Positions 38,475-47,439 of a DNA stretch of 64,000 nucleotides are shown here, one piece after another (positions within the stretch are counted from its first letter, which is position 1; each line of letters starts with the position of its first letter). The translations under genes and the position numbers were made by a program. The notes beneath the pieces are model-generated. The model worked only from the letters and a program-made list of their open reading frames with translations, searched no databases and was not told where the DNA came from. This DNA comes from QVMM01 sp047030855 (GTDB lineage: Bacteria; Bacteroidota; Bacteroidia; Bacteroidales; Dysgonomonadaceae): assembly GCA_047030855.1 (NCBI GenBank), contig JBKYIJ010000008.1, positions 682,001-746,000 of the forward strand. Direction: 5' to 3'.

Positions 38475-38502
38475 AATATTTTATTTTTAGATTGTGTGCA
38501 TT

Positions 38503-38778
38503 TTATTTTTTTACCTGACTGACAAAAGTTTTAGCAGGTTTAAAGGCCGGAATATTATGTTCGGGGATGATGATTGTAGTATTTTTTGAAATATTACGTG
38601 CTGTTTTCTGAGCCCTTTTCTTCACGATGAAACTGCCGAATCCTCTTAAATATACATTTTCTCCGGCACTCAACGAAGCCTTTACTGCCTCCATGAATGA
38701 CTCGACACTACGAAGTACTGTTGCTTTGTCGATTCCAGTATCTTTGGCAATTTCATTAACGATATCTGCTTTTGTCAT
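38503..38778 (-). CDS. HU-family DNA-binding protein
   Basis: The 91-residue protein has the HU/IHF fold: helices KADIVNEIAKDTGI and ATVLRSVESFMEAVKASL, then GENVYLRGFGSF, and the DNA-binding arm containing the NIPAFKPAKTF end. It bends and compacts DNA. It has its own promoter and is followed by the small ribosomal-protein gene. Confidence 0.95.
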   Translation of the reverse strand: MTKADIVNEIAKDTGIDKATVLRSVESFMEAVKASLSAGENVYLRGFGSFIVKKRAQKTARNISKNTTIIIPEHNIPAFKPAKTFVSQVKK

Positions 38779-38821
38779 CTCTTGTTATTTTTTAATTTGT
38801 TATTACTAATTTTTTGGACTG

Positions 38822-38829
38822 CAAATATA
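38822..38829 (-). promoter_or_regulatory. -7 box of the HU gene
   Basis: On the minus strand TATATTTG matches TAnnTTTG, 43 bp before the ATG at 38778. The remaining sequence to 38993 is AT-rich with no other clear element. Confidence 0.5.
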
Positions 38830-38993
38830 TAGCTTTTTATTAAGTATTGAAATAATTAAATGTCATTTTTATTTAAAAACCGAAATATTTTAAAAGTCAT
38901 TATAAATCAATCTAAATGTAATTTTTTTTATTGCTTGGAATGATATATATTTACAAATGTTAATGTCTTAATTAATTTAATCTTTTTTAAACT

Positions 38994-39629
38994 ATGGATA
39001 CAACGAAAAAAATCACGGTAATCAGTGTTATTCAAGAAGGTATAGGAATCGGTATTAAAAATATCGTTTCCTTAATTTGTGCGACTCTTTTGTGGATTAT
39101 AACAATCTGGATTCCTTTCATCAATGTGGGAACTACTATTGCAATGTGTTCGATACCAATAGAATTGAGTAAAGGACACGTAATTTCCCCTTTATTCATT
39201 TTTGACGGAAAATATCGGCAGTATATGGGTGAGTTTTTCAACCTGATAGGTTTGATGTTATTGTCGCTTCTCCCTGCGTTTCTTTTTATGGTTATTCCTG
39301 CTTACATTATTGCCATAGGCTGGTCGCTGGCTGTCTATATAATGCTTGACAAGGGAATTTCTCCAAGCGAAGCTTTGATTCAGAGCAATAAAGCAACGTA
39401 CGGCTATAAATGGACTATATTTTTTGTCAGCCTTATATTGATGGTGGCTTTCTTCATCGTTTCTTTCATTTTCAGTAAATTAGGAACAGTCGGAAGCATA
39501 CTCAATTTTATCCTGATCGTTGTTTTTTATCCTATCGTATTGGGTTGCAACACGGTTATTTATCGTAACCTTGCCAAGAATAACGATGTGGCGGAAGTTA
39601 CGGTTGAAATAGAAGAAACAGTATTGTAA
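38994..39629 (+). CDS. polytopic membrane protein of unknown function
   Basis: The 211-residue protein has about five hydrophobic segments (roughly 17-40, 43-58, 83-120 as two, 138-160, 165-185). A soluble loop with KYRQYMGEFFNL sits before the third and an acidic tail ends in EIEETVL. No signal peptide, no conserved catalytic motif. It is monocistronic, with a terminator 20 bp downstream. I do not recognise the family. Confidence 0.8.
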   Translation: MDTTKKITVISVIQEGIGIGIKNIVSLICATLLWIITIWIPFINVGTTIAMCSIPIELSKGHVISPLFIFDGKYRQYMGEFFNLIGLMLLSLLPAFLFMVIPAYIIAIGWSLAVYIMLDKGISPSEALIQSNKATYGYKWTIFFVSLILMVAFFIVSFIFSKLGTVGSILNFILIVVFYPIVLGCNTVIYRNLAKNNDVAEVTVEIEETVL

Positions 39630-39648
39630 AATATATAACATATTAACG

Positions 39649-39684
39649 AAAAGGGAAAAGATATTTAATCTTTTCCCTTTTTTG
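39649..39684 (+). terminator. terminator after the membrane protein
   Basis: AAAAGGGAAAAGAT (39649-39662) pairs with ATCTTTTCCCTTTT (39668-39681) around a 5-base loop and continues into T residues. Confidence 0.85.
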
Positions 39685-39699
39685 TGATTTTATATATAG

Positions 39700-39707
39700 T
39701 ATTTTTG
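39700..39707 (+). promoter_or_regulatory. -7 box of mutY
   Basis: TATTTTTG matches TAnnTTTG, 16 bp before the ATG at 39724. Confidence 0.45.
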
Positions 39708-39723
39708 TGAGTACAATTTTTAT

Positions 39724-40792
39724 ATGAATAAAAACCGAAACGCGAACGCTATAAGCAGATTGTTGGTTGACTGGTATGAGAAGAATAAACGCGATCTTCC
39801 GTGGCGTGACACCAACGATCCTTACATTATCTGGATTTCAGAGATAATTCTGCAACAAACAAGGGTTGTGCAAGGCTATGATTATTTCTGCCGTTTCATA
39901 CAAAAATATCCTGATGTATATTCTTTGGCAAAAGCAAATGAAGAAGATGTGCTGAAGCTTTGGCAAGGTTTAGGTTATTATAGCCGTGCGCGAAATCTTC
40001 ATTCGGCGGCAAAAGATGTCGTTACGCGTTTTAACGGGAAGTTTCCCGAAAGATATGAGGACGTTCTATCCCTGAAAGGTATCGGGGAATATACAGCCGC
40101 TGCAATAGCATCTTTTTCTTACAATCAGCCTTATGCGGTAGTTGACGGAAATGTGTTCAGGGTTTTATCCCGTTTGTTTGCTGTTGAAACACCGATTGAT
40201 ACGCCCAAAGCAAAAAAAGGTTTTTGGACAGATTGCTTTTGAAATATTGGATAAAAACAATCCGGGCATTCACAATCAGGCTATTATGGAATTAGGTGCT
40301 TTACAATGTACGCCCCTGAACCCCGAATGTAATAACTGCCCTCTTGTCAATTGCTGTGCCGCTTATTCCGCAGACACGGTAATGAATTATCCTGTGAAAT
40401 CGGGTAAAACTGTTCAAAAAAACAGGTATTTCAATTATCTGGATATTCGTTCGGGAGATTATATATATATCCGAAAAAGAGTTGAAAATGATGTCTGGAA
40501 AAATTTGTACGAATTTCCTCTGATCGAAACAGACTCGAACTTGAGTATGGAACAACTTTTATCCGATGAACGATTCGCTGTGCTTTTCTCCGATCGGGAA
40601 ATAGTGGTAAAATTCCAGATAAAATATAAACACGTTTTGTCGCATCGCATTATTAACGCTTCTTTTTATAAAGTAGAGTTGGAGCAGGAATTGAAAAATG
40701 ACGGTGATTTTATAAAAATTCCGATAGACGAAATAGCGAAATATCCAACGTCCCGACTGGTTCACAAATACATTGAAAAATTTATAGAATAG
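39724..40792 (+). CDS. mutY: A/G-specific adenine glycosylase, frameshifted
   Basis: MutY removes adenine mispaired with 8-oxoguanine. The first frame (39724-40242) holds SEIILQQTRVVQGYDYF with the catalytic Glu near 38, and the helix-hairpin-helix LKGIGEYTAAAIASF followed by the catalytic Asp in VVDGNVFRVLSR. The second frame (to 40792) holds the iron-sulfur motif C-x6-C-x2-C-x5-C (CTPLNPECNNCPLVNCC) and the NUDIX-like C-terminal domain. The frames join as DTPKAKKVFGQIAFEIL if A7 at 40212-40218 is A6. Repaired length is about 355 residues, normal for MutY. If the shift is real, the protein loses its cluster and 8-oxoG recognition. Confidence 0.92.
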
Positions 40793-40822
40793 AGGTTGTC
40801 CTCACAAAGAATCCGATCAGCA

Positions 40823-40853
40823 TTTGTTTTATAAATAAAAAAATATAACTTTG
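40823..40853 (+). promoter_or_regulatory. promoter of tRNA-Lys
   Basis: TTTG (40823-40826), a 19-bp spacer and TAACTTTG (40846-40853) match both Bacteroidota promoter boxes at the ideal spacing, 29 bp before the tRNA. Confidence 0.8.
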
Positions 40854-40882
40854 CACTCGCTTTTGGAAAAAAGCAAAGGATT

Positions 40883-40955
40883 GATTCGCTAGCTCAGCAG
40901 GTAGAGCACATCCCTTTTAAGGATGGGGTCCTGGGTTCGAGCCCCAGGCGGATCA
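40883..40955 (+). tRNA. tRNA-Lys (anticodon TTT)
   Basis: A full cloverleaf is visible: acceptor GATTCGC/GCGGATC with one G-T pair, D-stem GCTC/GAGC, anticodon stem CATCC/GGATG with loop CTTTTAA (anticodon TTT), and T-arm CTGGG-TTCGAGC-CCCAG. The discriminator is A at 40955; only CC of the CCA end is encoded, so CCA must be completed enzymatically. It has its own promoter and terminator. Confidence 0.96.
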
Positions 40956-40963
40956 CCGATATA

Positions 40964-40998
40964 GCCGATTGTCTGAATAAGACAGTCGGCTTTTTTTT
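40964..40998 (+). terminator. terminator of tRNA-Lys
   Basis: GCCGATTGTCT (40964-40974) pairs with AGACAGTCGGC (40980-40990), followed by T8. Confidence 0.9.
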
Positions 40999-41094
40999 AT
41001 GATAATTAATCACAAACGCTCCCGTATTGTAACATTTATTACAATATAGTTGGTTTGGATTTTGTTCTTTTACTTCTATATTAAAATAATAATT

Positions 41095-41421
41095 ATGGAA
41101 AAAGAAATAATAAAAGGAGAGGTTTGGCAACTTGCTTCTGCTGTCGAGTACTCAACAGGAGGCGTGATAAGTAAGCAAATAATAAAAAGCAGTGCGGGAA
41201 ATATTACACTCTTTTCTTTTGATAAAGGACAAGGTTTATCCGAACATTCAGCGCCATTTGATGCTTTTGTTCAGGTGCTGGAAGGAGAGGTCGAAATAAA
41301 AATCGGGGGAGTTCCTCATAAACTGTCATCCGGTGAAAGCATAATTATGCCGGCGAACATTACGCATGCTTTGCATGCTGTCGAAAAATTCAAGATGTTA
41401 TTAACAATGATAAAAGCTTAA
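41095..41421 (+). CDS. small cupin-domain protein
   Basis: The 108-residue single-domain cupin has the two motifs around SEHSAPFDAFVQVLEGEVEI (about 49-68) and the later SGESIIMPANITHALHAVEKF (about 79-99), with His and Glu residues suitable for a metal. The start is ATG 41095; the frame opens 15 codons earlier but that part is hydrophobic and unlike the family. It lies seven bases before the DUF438 gene. Probably a metal-binding sensor or small enzyme in the same response. Confidence 0.85.
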   Translation: MEKEIIKGEVWQLASAVEYSTGGVISKQIIKSSAGNITLFSFDKGQGLSEHSAPFDAFVQVLEGEVEIKIGGVPHKLSSGESIIMPANITHALHAVEKFKMLLTMIKA

Positions 41422-41428
41422 TGTTGAT

Positions 41429-42664
41429 ATGAGCGAACTGATAAATAACTCAGAGAAACGAAAAGAGCTTCTTAAGCACCTTATATTGCAATTACATAAC
41501 AATGAAGCTCCGGATGTAGTTAGAAAGCGTTTAGTGAAAATTCTGCAAAGCATTCCATACAATGAGGTGATGGAAGTCGAACAACAGCTGATTTCGGAAG
41601 GACTGCCCGAAAAAGAAGTGTTACGGTTTTGTGATATACACACTGCGGTTTTGGACGGAAATATTGACTTGTCCGCAGCCAAAGAAGTCCCGCCCGGGCA
41701 TCCAGTAGACACTTTCAAGCAGGAGAACAGGGCGTTGGAAACCCAGATGAAAAAAGCGAAAGCTTTGTTCGATAAAGGGAATAATATTACACAGAGAGAA
41801 GTAAAAGACTATATTCTTGAATTGAAATCTGTGTTTAATTTGCTTTCAGATGTTGATAAACATTACAAAAGAAAAGAATATCTGTTATTCCCTTTTCTGG
41901 AAAAAGCAGGAATTACAGGACCTCCTAAGGTCATGTGGGGAAAGCATGATGAAACGCGTGAATTGTTGAAAGCAGCTCATGAATCCCTATCGCAATCGGA
42001 TATACAGACCGAAGAGATACCTGCATTGATCGTAATGATACTCGTTCCTGCTGTCGATGCTATCGAAGGAATGATAATGAAGGAGGAGGAAATTCTGTTG
42101 CCGATGAGTCTCGATACATTGAGTGACGAAGACTGGTATCAGATATATAATGAAACGCTTGAGTTCGGGTTCTGCCTGTACGATCCTCAGGTTGAATGGA
42201 AACCCGAATTGAATTCTGAACAACAGGGGTTTTTATTTAAAGAAGGGAGTGCGATTCATTTATCATCGGGCAGTTTTTCCGTGCCCGAACTGGAAGCTTT
42301 GTTTGTAAACCTTCCGATCGACATTACGTTTGTTGATAAAAACGATAAAGTTAAATTCTTTTCTCACAGCCCGAAACGGGTTTTCGAACGAAACCGTTCC
42401 ATCATCGGGCGTGACGTGCGGCTGTGCCATCCTCCGGGAAGTGTACACATTGTTGAGCAAATACTGGAAGATTTCCGTTCAGGGAAAGAGAACAAAGCTG
42501 CATTTTGGATATCCTCGTTCAGAGGCAGATTCGTATATATAGAATATATCGCATTGAGAGGAAAGGACAACGAATACCTCGGTGTCGTAGAAGTTACTCA
42601 GGACATAACCGAACTACGCGAATTACAGGGCGATCAAAGATTGTTATCTTATTCTTCAAGATAA
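41429..42664 (+). CDS. DUF438-hemerythrin-PAS protein
   Basis: The 411-residue protein has three parts. Residues about 10-75 are a DUF438 helical domain (LKHLILQLHNNEAPDVVRKRL, with DIHTAVLDG). About 85-245 is hemerythrin-like, with DVDKHYKRKEYLLFPFLEKAG, WGKHDETRELL and EEEILLPM carrying the His/Glu residues for a di-iron centre. About 285-400 is a PAS domain (DITFVDKNDKVKFFSHS, then VVEVTQDITELREL). No membrane segment. The combination points to sensing of oxygen, nitric oxide or redox state in the cytoplasm. The next gene starts immediately after its stop. Confidence 0.88.
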   Translation: MSELINNSEKRKELLKHLILQLHNNEAPDVVRKRLVKILQSIPYNEVMEVEQQLISEGLPEKEVLRFCDIHTAVLDGNIDLSAAKEVPPGHPVDTFKQENRALETQMKKAKALFDKGNNITQREVKDYILELKSVFNLLSDVDKHYKRKEYLLFPFLEKAGITGPPKVMWGKHDETRELLKAAHESLSQSDIQTEEIPALIVMILVPAVDAIEGMIMKEEEILLPMSLDTLSDEDWYQIYNETLEFGFCLYDPQVEWKPELNSEQQGFLFKEGSAIHLSSGSFSVPELEALFVNLPIDITFVDKNDKVKFFSHSPKRVFERNRSIIGRDVRLCHPPGSVHIVEQILEDFRSGKENKAAFWISSFRGRFVYIEYIALRGKDNEYLGVVEVTQDITELRELQGDQRLLSYSSR

Positions 42665-43162
42665 ATGGATATTAATTTACAGACGAAGATAGCGGAGTTA
42701 TTAAAGTTTTATCCGCAACTTGAGGATAAACTGATAGAAATATCGCCGCTTTTCTCGAAATTAAAGAATCCTGTATTAAGGCGTACTGTCGCAAAAGTTG
42801 CGACTTTAAAACAAGTAGCGGAGATGGCAGGAATCCAGCCCGCCGAATTGGTTATAACATTAAGGAAGGAGGTTGGTTTGTCGCCGGTTTTAAATATCGA
42901 AGACAATCGCGAAGAAAATTTTGCTATGCCTGCTTGGCTCGACGAGGACAGTATAACGATAGATTATGACGCCGTTTCGGTTATCGAAGCAGGTAATAGT
43001 CCGATGTCCGATATTATGAGTTTAACTGCAAAACTGAAAACAGGCGAAACGATGTTACTCAGGACTCCGTTCAAACCCCTCCCTATAATGGACAAACTGC
43101 AATCGAAAGGGTTTGATGTTGTTTTTAAAGACGGGAATACCTATATTCATAAACCAAAATAG
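42665..43162 (+). CDS. DUF1858/DUF2249 protein
   Basis: The 165-residue protein starts with a DUF1858-like segment (about 1-75: INLQTKIAELLKFYPQLEDKL and MAGIQPAELVITLRKEVG). A DUF2249-like domain follows (about 90-165: ITIDYDAVSVIEAGNSPMSDIM ... MLLRTPFKPLPIMDKLQSKG), a TusA-like fold. Such proteins accompany hemerythrin/PAS and hybrid-cluster genes. It starts at the base after the DUF438 stop and lies 13 bp before the Crp gene. Confidence 0.82.
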   Translation: MDINLQTKIAELLKFYPQLEDKLIEISPLFSKLKNPVLRRTVAKVATLKQVAEMAGIQPAELVITLRKEVGLSPVLNIEDNREENFAMPAWLDEDSITIDYDAVSVIEAGNSPMSDIMSLTAKLKTGETMLLRTPFKPLPIMDKLQSKGFDVVFKDGNTYIHKPK

Positions 43163-43175
43163 CAAAATAAATTTT

Positions 43176-43845
43176 ATGGATATTCAGGAAATAGCTAAGT
43201 GTACGATATTTTCAGGAATAAAACCTGAAGAGTTGGAGAGCATTTTATCTTCCGTCCCCACCGAAATAAAACGCTTCAGGAAAGAGGAAGTCTTAGCCAC
43301 GCAGGATGAATCTTGCAATCGGCTTCTGCTACTTGTCAAAGGCAGTGTTGTGGCAGAAATGTCGGATCCTTCAGGGAAGATTGTTAAAGTTGAGGATATT
43401 TATGCGCCGCAGACTCCTGCAATTTTATTCCTGTTCGGATATAAAAATAAGTTTCCCGTACAAATTACAGCCAGAGAGGAAACTGAAGTTCTTATCATAC
43501 GCAAGGACTCCGTTCTGCGAATGCTGTCTTTGGATCAGAGGCTTCTTAAAAACTATCTGGATATTTCGGCGAATTATGCGTCCGTACTGGCGGAAAAACT
43601 TTATATAATGTCTTTCCGAACCATAAGGCAAAAACTGTCTATGTATATTTTAAAGTTGTCAGGAGGCAACGAAGAGTTTGAAATGGATAGAAGTCAGGAT
43701 GCTTTGGCGGAGTTTTGGAGTTTCTCGCCCATCTTTGGCGAGGGAGTTGAAAAACATGCAGGACGACGGATTGATTGTAACAAACAGAAGGAAAGGTTCT
43801 ATTGTTGATAGGGACAGGTTAATCCATTTGATAAAATTTTCTTGA
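43176..43845 (+). CDS. Crp/Fnr-family regulator, frameshift in the DNA-binding helix
   Basis: From ATG 43176 the protein has a cyclic-nucleotide-binding-like sensor domain (about 1-120) and the dimer helix leading to a winged helix-turn-helix. The frame is lost at 43713-43718 (T4 then GG): it reads LAEFWSFSPIF, while the other frame continues GVSRPSLARELKNMQDDG, the exact recognition-helix pattern of the family, and ends KFS at 43845. Restoring the usual FLG or FFG before VSRP needs two extra bases (-2 error), unlike the +1 pattern elsewhere; a +1 repair gives a one-residue shorter helix. If real, DNA binding is lost. It closes the cupin/DUF438 operon. Confidence 0.85.
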
Positions 43846-43870
43846 TTAATTTTTTAGCTATTATAAAATA

Positions 43871-43897
43871 AAAAAGCCCCGGTTAAGGGGCTTTTTT
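43871..43897. terminator. terminator, Crp gene / T9SS cargo gene
   Basis: AGCCCC (43875-43880), loop GGTTAA and GGGGCT (43887-43892) are flanked by A and T runs and lie between convergent genes. Confidence 0.88.
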
Positions 43898-43923
43898 GTT
43901 ACTTATAAATATTCATCTATTCA

Positions 43924-46900
43924 TCAAGGAATCATTATTTTCTTGAACGATGATCTTCCGTCAACCGTGAATTTGAGAATATATACGCCTCCGCTTAGAG
44001 TATAAGGCAATTGAGTATCTCCTGCTGTTATATGCATTTGTCCTACAGCTACGCCTGCTACCGAGTAAACAGACATGTCCAGATCGCGATCGGCTGAGAT
44101 TGTGACATTGTTGCCCGTGATATTCACTCTGACAGGAAGTTGCTCTACGCTCTCAATTGAAAGCGGGAATGATTCCGCAACAATCTTAACAAACTGATCG
44201 GCAGCTCCTCTTGAAGATATTTTTATGTATGCTTCGTATGTGCCGACATCGTCTGTTTTAAAGTTCACGTTGAATTTAAGTGTTTCTGAAACTGCCATTC
44301 TTGAAACAGACGGCGTGAATTTTGCAGCATCTTTTCCAAAGATAGACACATATACGTCTTCTGTCAGATTCTTAGTAGAAATCTCAACGGATTCAGACCA
44401 GTTATCCTTTCCGATTTCTCCGCTTACGGTTAATTCGTCACCTGAGACTATTGTCATTTGAGGAATATCTGTTTTTCCGTAGGTCACATCATCTATGTAA
44501 TATACTGCCGAGTTCGCTGTTCCGCCTGTTGCCGAGAATCTGAATGCCATAAAGAATACGTCTGCAATGTTTTGCCCTTCCAAATCCATGTGGAATTCTC
44601 TCCAATCCTTATTCTCGTCAGGGATAGAAGGCATCGGGACATCTACAAGGCTGGTATAAAGTGTTCCGCCTTCCATGTCTGCGTAATAGAGTTCCAGTTT
44701 GGCGTCGCTTCCTTCTGTCATCAGGTCGCCCATCACTCTGAACGTAAACATCTTGGACGCCGAGTTCTTAAAGTCCAATGCAGGAGTGTAAAGCCACATT
44801 TCGTACGGAACTTCATCGGTTACCGTAGAATTGTACGCGGTCACTTTTGCCGAGGATTCCACGACATTGTTGTTCTCATCTTTGAAAGTATATCCCCACC
44901 AAGCGCGGGTGTTTACCTGAGCAATGTTTTTCCATCCCTCCAGACTGAGAACTTTGTTGTGCTCTACTGTTCCGAAACTTTCGTCAAGCAACGTTAACGG
45001 ATTGGTTGTAACCAACGGATAGTCGTCGCCTTCTTTTACAGGTGCCGCAGGTATTCCTTTTCCAGTAGCGCTGATGAATACTGTATCGCTGCTTGCCGAA
45101 TATAGGGCAATTCTTTCATTAAATGTACCTTCTTTTTTAGGTTTGAAAGTTATTTTCAACGGAGCGTCATTGCTTTCTTTAGGCAGTAAGGTAGTGTTTA
45201 TTGTAAACATGGCTTCGCCTTCTCCCATTACTTTTGCCCACAGAAAATCTGTCATTCTTTCGGTTGTGATATATACTGTGATTACAGAATCTTTTCCGAC
45301 TTCTACTGATTCAAAATCAATTGAAGTAGACGGTTTAACGGTGACTGCAGGCATAAGTGCTATATCGGCGGATGTACGCGGCGCTATTAGTTTACCGCTT
45401 GCCGAAGTCAAGACTCCCGTGATGTTGGCTTTTTCGGGAATAGTATTTCCTATGAAATCAGCGCCTTTGAATACGCGCATAGTGGCTTCTTTGCTTCCTT
45501 GTCTTATTTTGTTATTGGTGCCTTCTGTAAAAATGCCTCCGTTTTCATTGTCTTTATTGTAGAATTCCGCCCTGTTAATACGGATAAGTCTGGCTTCATA
45601 CCATGTCGGGTTAGTTTCCAGATCGGTGACTGTTACATCAATAGGCTTGATTGTATTGTTTGAAGATTCCAGCGTTTCACTTCCTTCAGACGGTAAGAAA
45701 TATAAAGTACCGAATGTTTTTTCGACAGTACCCAGCAATCCTGAGATTCTGTCTCCTGTTTTATATCCTGCAGCCAGACTGTTGAAAGTATCGTCAATCG
45801 TTATTCCGCGTTTATTATCCTGTATATATAAATATTTTTTTGAACCGTCCACGTATACATGCGAGACGTTCACGTTTCCGACAATCCTGAATGTTGCGTA
45901 CTGGTTTTCTTCGTATTTCGTACGAAGTTCATCGAGCCCGAATACTTCTATCGGGATAGTTGTAGACCAATAGCAGGATATTTTGGCTTGTGTGGCATCT
46001 TCCGAATCCAGCAATACTTCGTCAGTAGTTAATTGATCATCCACAGGATTCAATATGAGACTCAGGTCAAATCCTCCTTCCGCTTCGGCTTGTTCTTTTG
46101 TTATCGTGGTGGCTGAGGCGGTTACTTCTCCTGAAGTCAATCCGGAAACGGTTATATCACCTTTAAGGTTTTCTCCTTTTACATTAATAACTTTTTTGTA
46201 AGCGGTGCCCTTATACACCATACCGAAAGTGGCATTTTTGGGAGATAATGTTATTTTGGGCGTGATAACCGGCGTTGAGCCAAATAATTCTGCCCATGAT
46301 TTTGCGACACGCAAAGCCCCGATATGTCCGAGAGGGGTTCTGCTTCCTGTTCCCTGACGAATTCCGATGGATTTGATACTACTTATGTCTGCTCCCGTTT
46401 CTGTCCCTGATACAGCATTAGGAGAAGGCTCGACTCCCGAAGTTTCAGGATTTACAAACAAACTTACTACATCATTTTTTTCTCCTGCAACGATTGAATA
46501 CTTAACAACAATCAGATGTGTTATATTTAATTCATATTCAGTTGCATCCCATATAGTTAATGTGGACGTTCCCGCCCGTGTTATCCCGAACTGCATTTTG
46601 GTTCCGTCGGCTGACTTTTTTACCATCACACGCCCTCCGAAAAAAGAAGATCCTCCTTCTCCGAAATGTATGAAATATTCCCCTTGTGCATTCGAACTTT
46701 GAACTTCCGTAAAGTTAACTAATGCAGAATAATAGGTATCACCCGAAGTCTGTTCTTCAAATACTTTGTAGGCATCTTGTCCGCTGTTGGCAAGAGCAAC
46801 CGATTTTCCTGTAGCTACATCCAAATAGCCCGCATAAGTTAAAGGATTATTCACTACTTGCAATGGAAATGTGGCGACACTTCCTTGTTGCACCCAATCG

Positions 46901-47040
46901 CCCTGTCCGATAAGATCTCCGTCTGCATATTCGAAGTTCTCGGTTAATAGCAATTGCGCATTCCCTATAAATGGGAAACAGGTTAGGGCAATTATTAAGA
47001 ACAATTTTATTGTCCCAATCTTTTGTAAAGATCTTTTCAT
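43924..47040 (-). CDS. large multidomain T9SS cargo protein
   Basis: The 1038-residue protein has a signal peptide (about 1-29) and a type A T9SS sorting domain at the end (about 965-1038, with LDMSVYSVAGVAVGQM and GVYILKFTVDGRSSFKKIMI). Between them are a laminin-G-like N-terminal domain (about 30-245), an OB-fold/DUF5689-like domain (about 360-560, FRIVGNVNVSHVYVDG), Ig/CARDB-like repeats and a choice-of-anchor-J jelly roll (about 680-850). It should be a cell-surface or secreted protein, possibly binding or cutting polysaccharide or nucleic acid; no catalytic residues are evident. It is monocistronic. Confidence 0.85.
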   Translation of the reverse strand: MKRSLQKIGTIKLFLIIALTCFPFIGNAQLLLTENFEYADGDLIGQGDWVQQGSVATFPLQVVNNPLTYAGYLDVATGKSVALANSGQDAYKVFEEQTSGDTYYSALVNFTEVQSSNAQGEYFIHFGEGGSSFFGGRVMVKKSADGTKMQFGITRAGTSTLTIWDATEYELNITHLIVVKYSIVAGEKNDVVSLFVNPETSGVEPSPNAVSGTETGADISSIKSIGIRQGTGSRTPLGHIGALRVAKSWAELFGSTPVITPKITLSPKNATFGMVYKGTAYKKVINVKGENLKGDITVSGLTSGEVTASATTITKEQAEAEGGFDLSLILNPVDDQLTTDEVLLDSEDATQAKISCYWSTTIPIEVFGLDELRTKYEENQYATFRIVGNVNVSHVYVDGSKKYLYIQDNKRGITIDDTFNSLAAGYKTGDRISGLLGTVEKTFGTLYFLPSEGSETLESSNNTIKPIDVTVTDLETNPTWYEARLIRINRAEFYNKDNENGGIFTEGTNNKIRQGSKEATMRVFKGADFIGNTIPEKANITGVLTSASGKLIAPRTSADIALMPAVTVKPSTSIDFESVEVGKDSVITVYITTERMTDFLWAKVMGEGEAMFTINTTLLPKESNDAPLKITFKPKKEGTFNERIALYSASSDTVFISATGKGIPAAPVKEGDDYPLVTTNPLTLLDESFGTVEHNKVLSLEGWKNIAQVNTRAWWGYTFKDENNNVVESSAKVTAYNSTVTDEVPYEMWLYTPALDFKNSASKMFTFRVMGDLMTEGSDAKLELYYADMEGGTLYTSLVDVPMPSIPDENKDWREFHMDLEGQNIADVFFMAFRFSATGGTANSAVYYIDDVTYGKTDIPQMTIVSGDELTVSGEIGKDNWSESVEISTKNLTEDVYVSIFGKDAAKFTPSVSRMAVSETLKFNVNFKTDDVGTYEAYIKISSRGAADQFVKIVAESFPLSIESVEQLPVRVNITGNNVTISADRDLDMSVYSVAGVAVGQMHITAGDTQLPYTLSGGVYILKFTVDGRSSFKKIMIP

Positions 47041-47257
47041 ATATAATATTAATTAAATTGTGAAATCGTCGCAATATAAATAAAATAATATTAAAATCAA
47101 GAAAAAAGGACAAACTAATATGGTTATTATAGCAAATTGGTGTGAATTGCGTGTATATTTTAACACATTGGACGATATCCGTGCGTTTTTATTTAAAAAG
47201 AATAAAATATCGGCATAAGTTTATTTCCCTGACAAAACGGGTAATTGATATTGTGAT
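47041..47257. other. AT-rich gap without recognised genes
   Basis: This gap upstream of the T9SS cargo gene is very A/T rich and presumably holds that gene's promoter, but no clear TAnnTTTG with a spaced -33 box was found. No ORF with family features was recognised on either strand. Confidence 0.5.
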
Positions 47258-47345
47258 CATTCACCGCTTATTTGCAAATTTGCTGGGACTTGTTCCAAAA
47301 TGTTTTTTTTAAATATGGTCAAGTATATAGATGCGATAATATATA
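47258..47345 (-). pseudogene. possible AraC-family C-terminal remnant
   Basis: On the minus strand the segment reads ASIYLTIFKK, then after an A8 run (47303-47310 on the plus strand as T8) in a shifted frame KKHFGTSPSNLQ before a TGA at 47258. This resembles the last helix-turn-helix of AraC regulators (compare FCKKHFGQTPGKM in the intact gene at 47889). Only about 28 codons remain and they are in two frames. It may be the end of a decayed regulator, or coincidence in A/T-rich DNA. Confidence 0.35.
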
Positions 47346-47361
47346 TAACTCAAAAGACCGT

Positions 47362-47406
47362 ATAATAAAACACCCAGTCTTACATTTTTGGGTGTAAAAC
47401 TGGGTG
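47362..47406 (-). terminator. terminator of tRNA-Ser
   Basis: CACCCAGT (47371-47378) pairs with ACTGGGTG (47399-47406), extended inward by TTACA/TGTAA. On the minus strand it is followed by TTTTATTATA. It lies 34 bp after the tRNA. Confidence 0.75.
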
Positions 47407-47439
47407 CAAATCTTTTACTTCGCTGACAATCAGCCTTAT

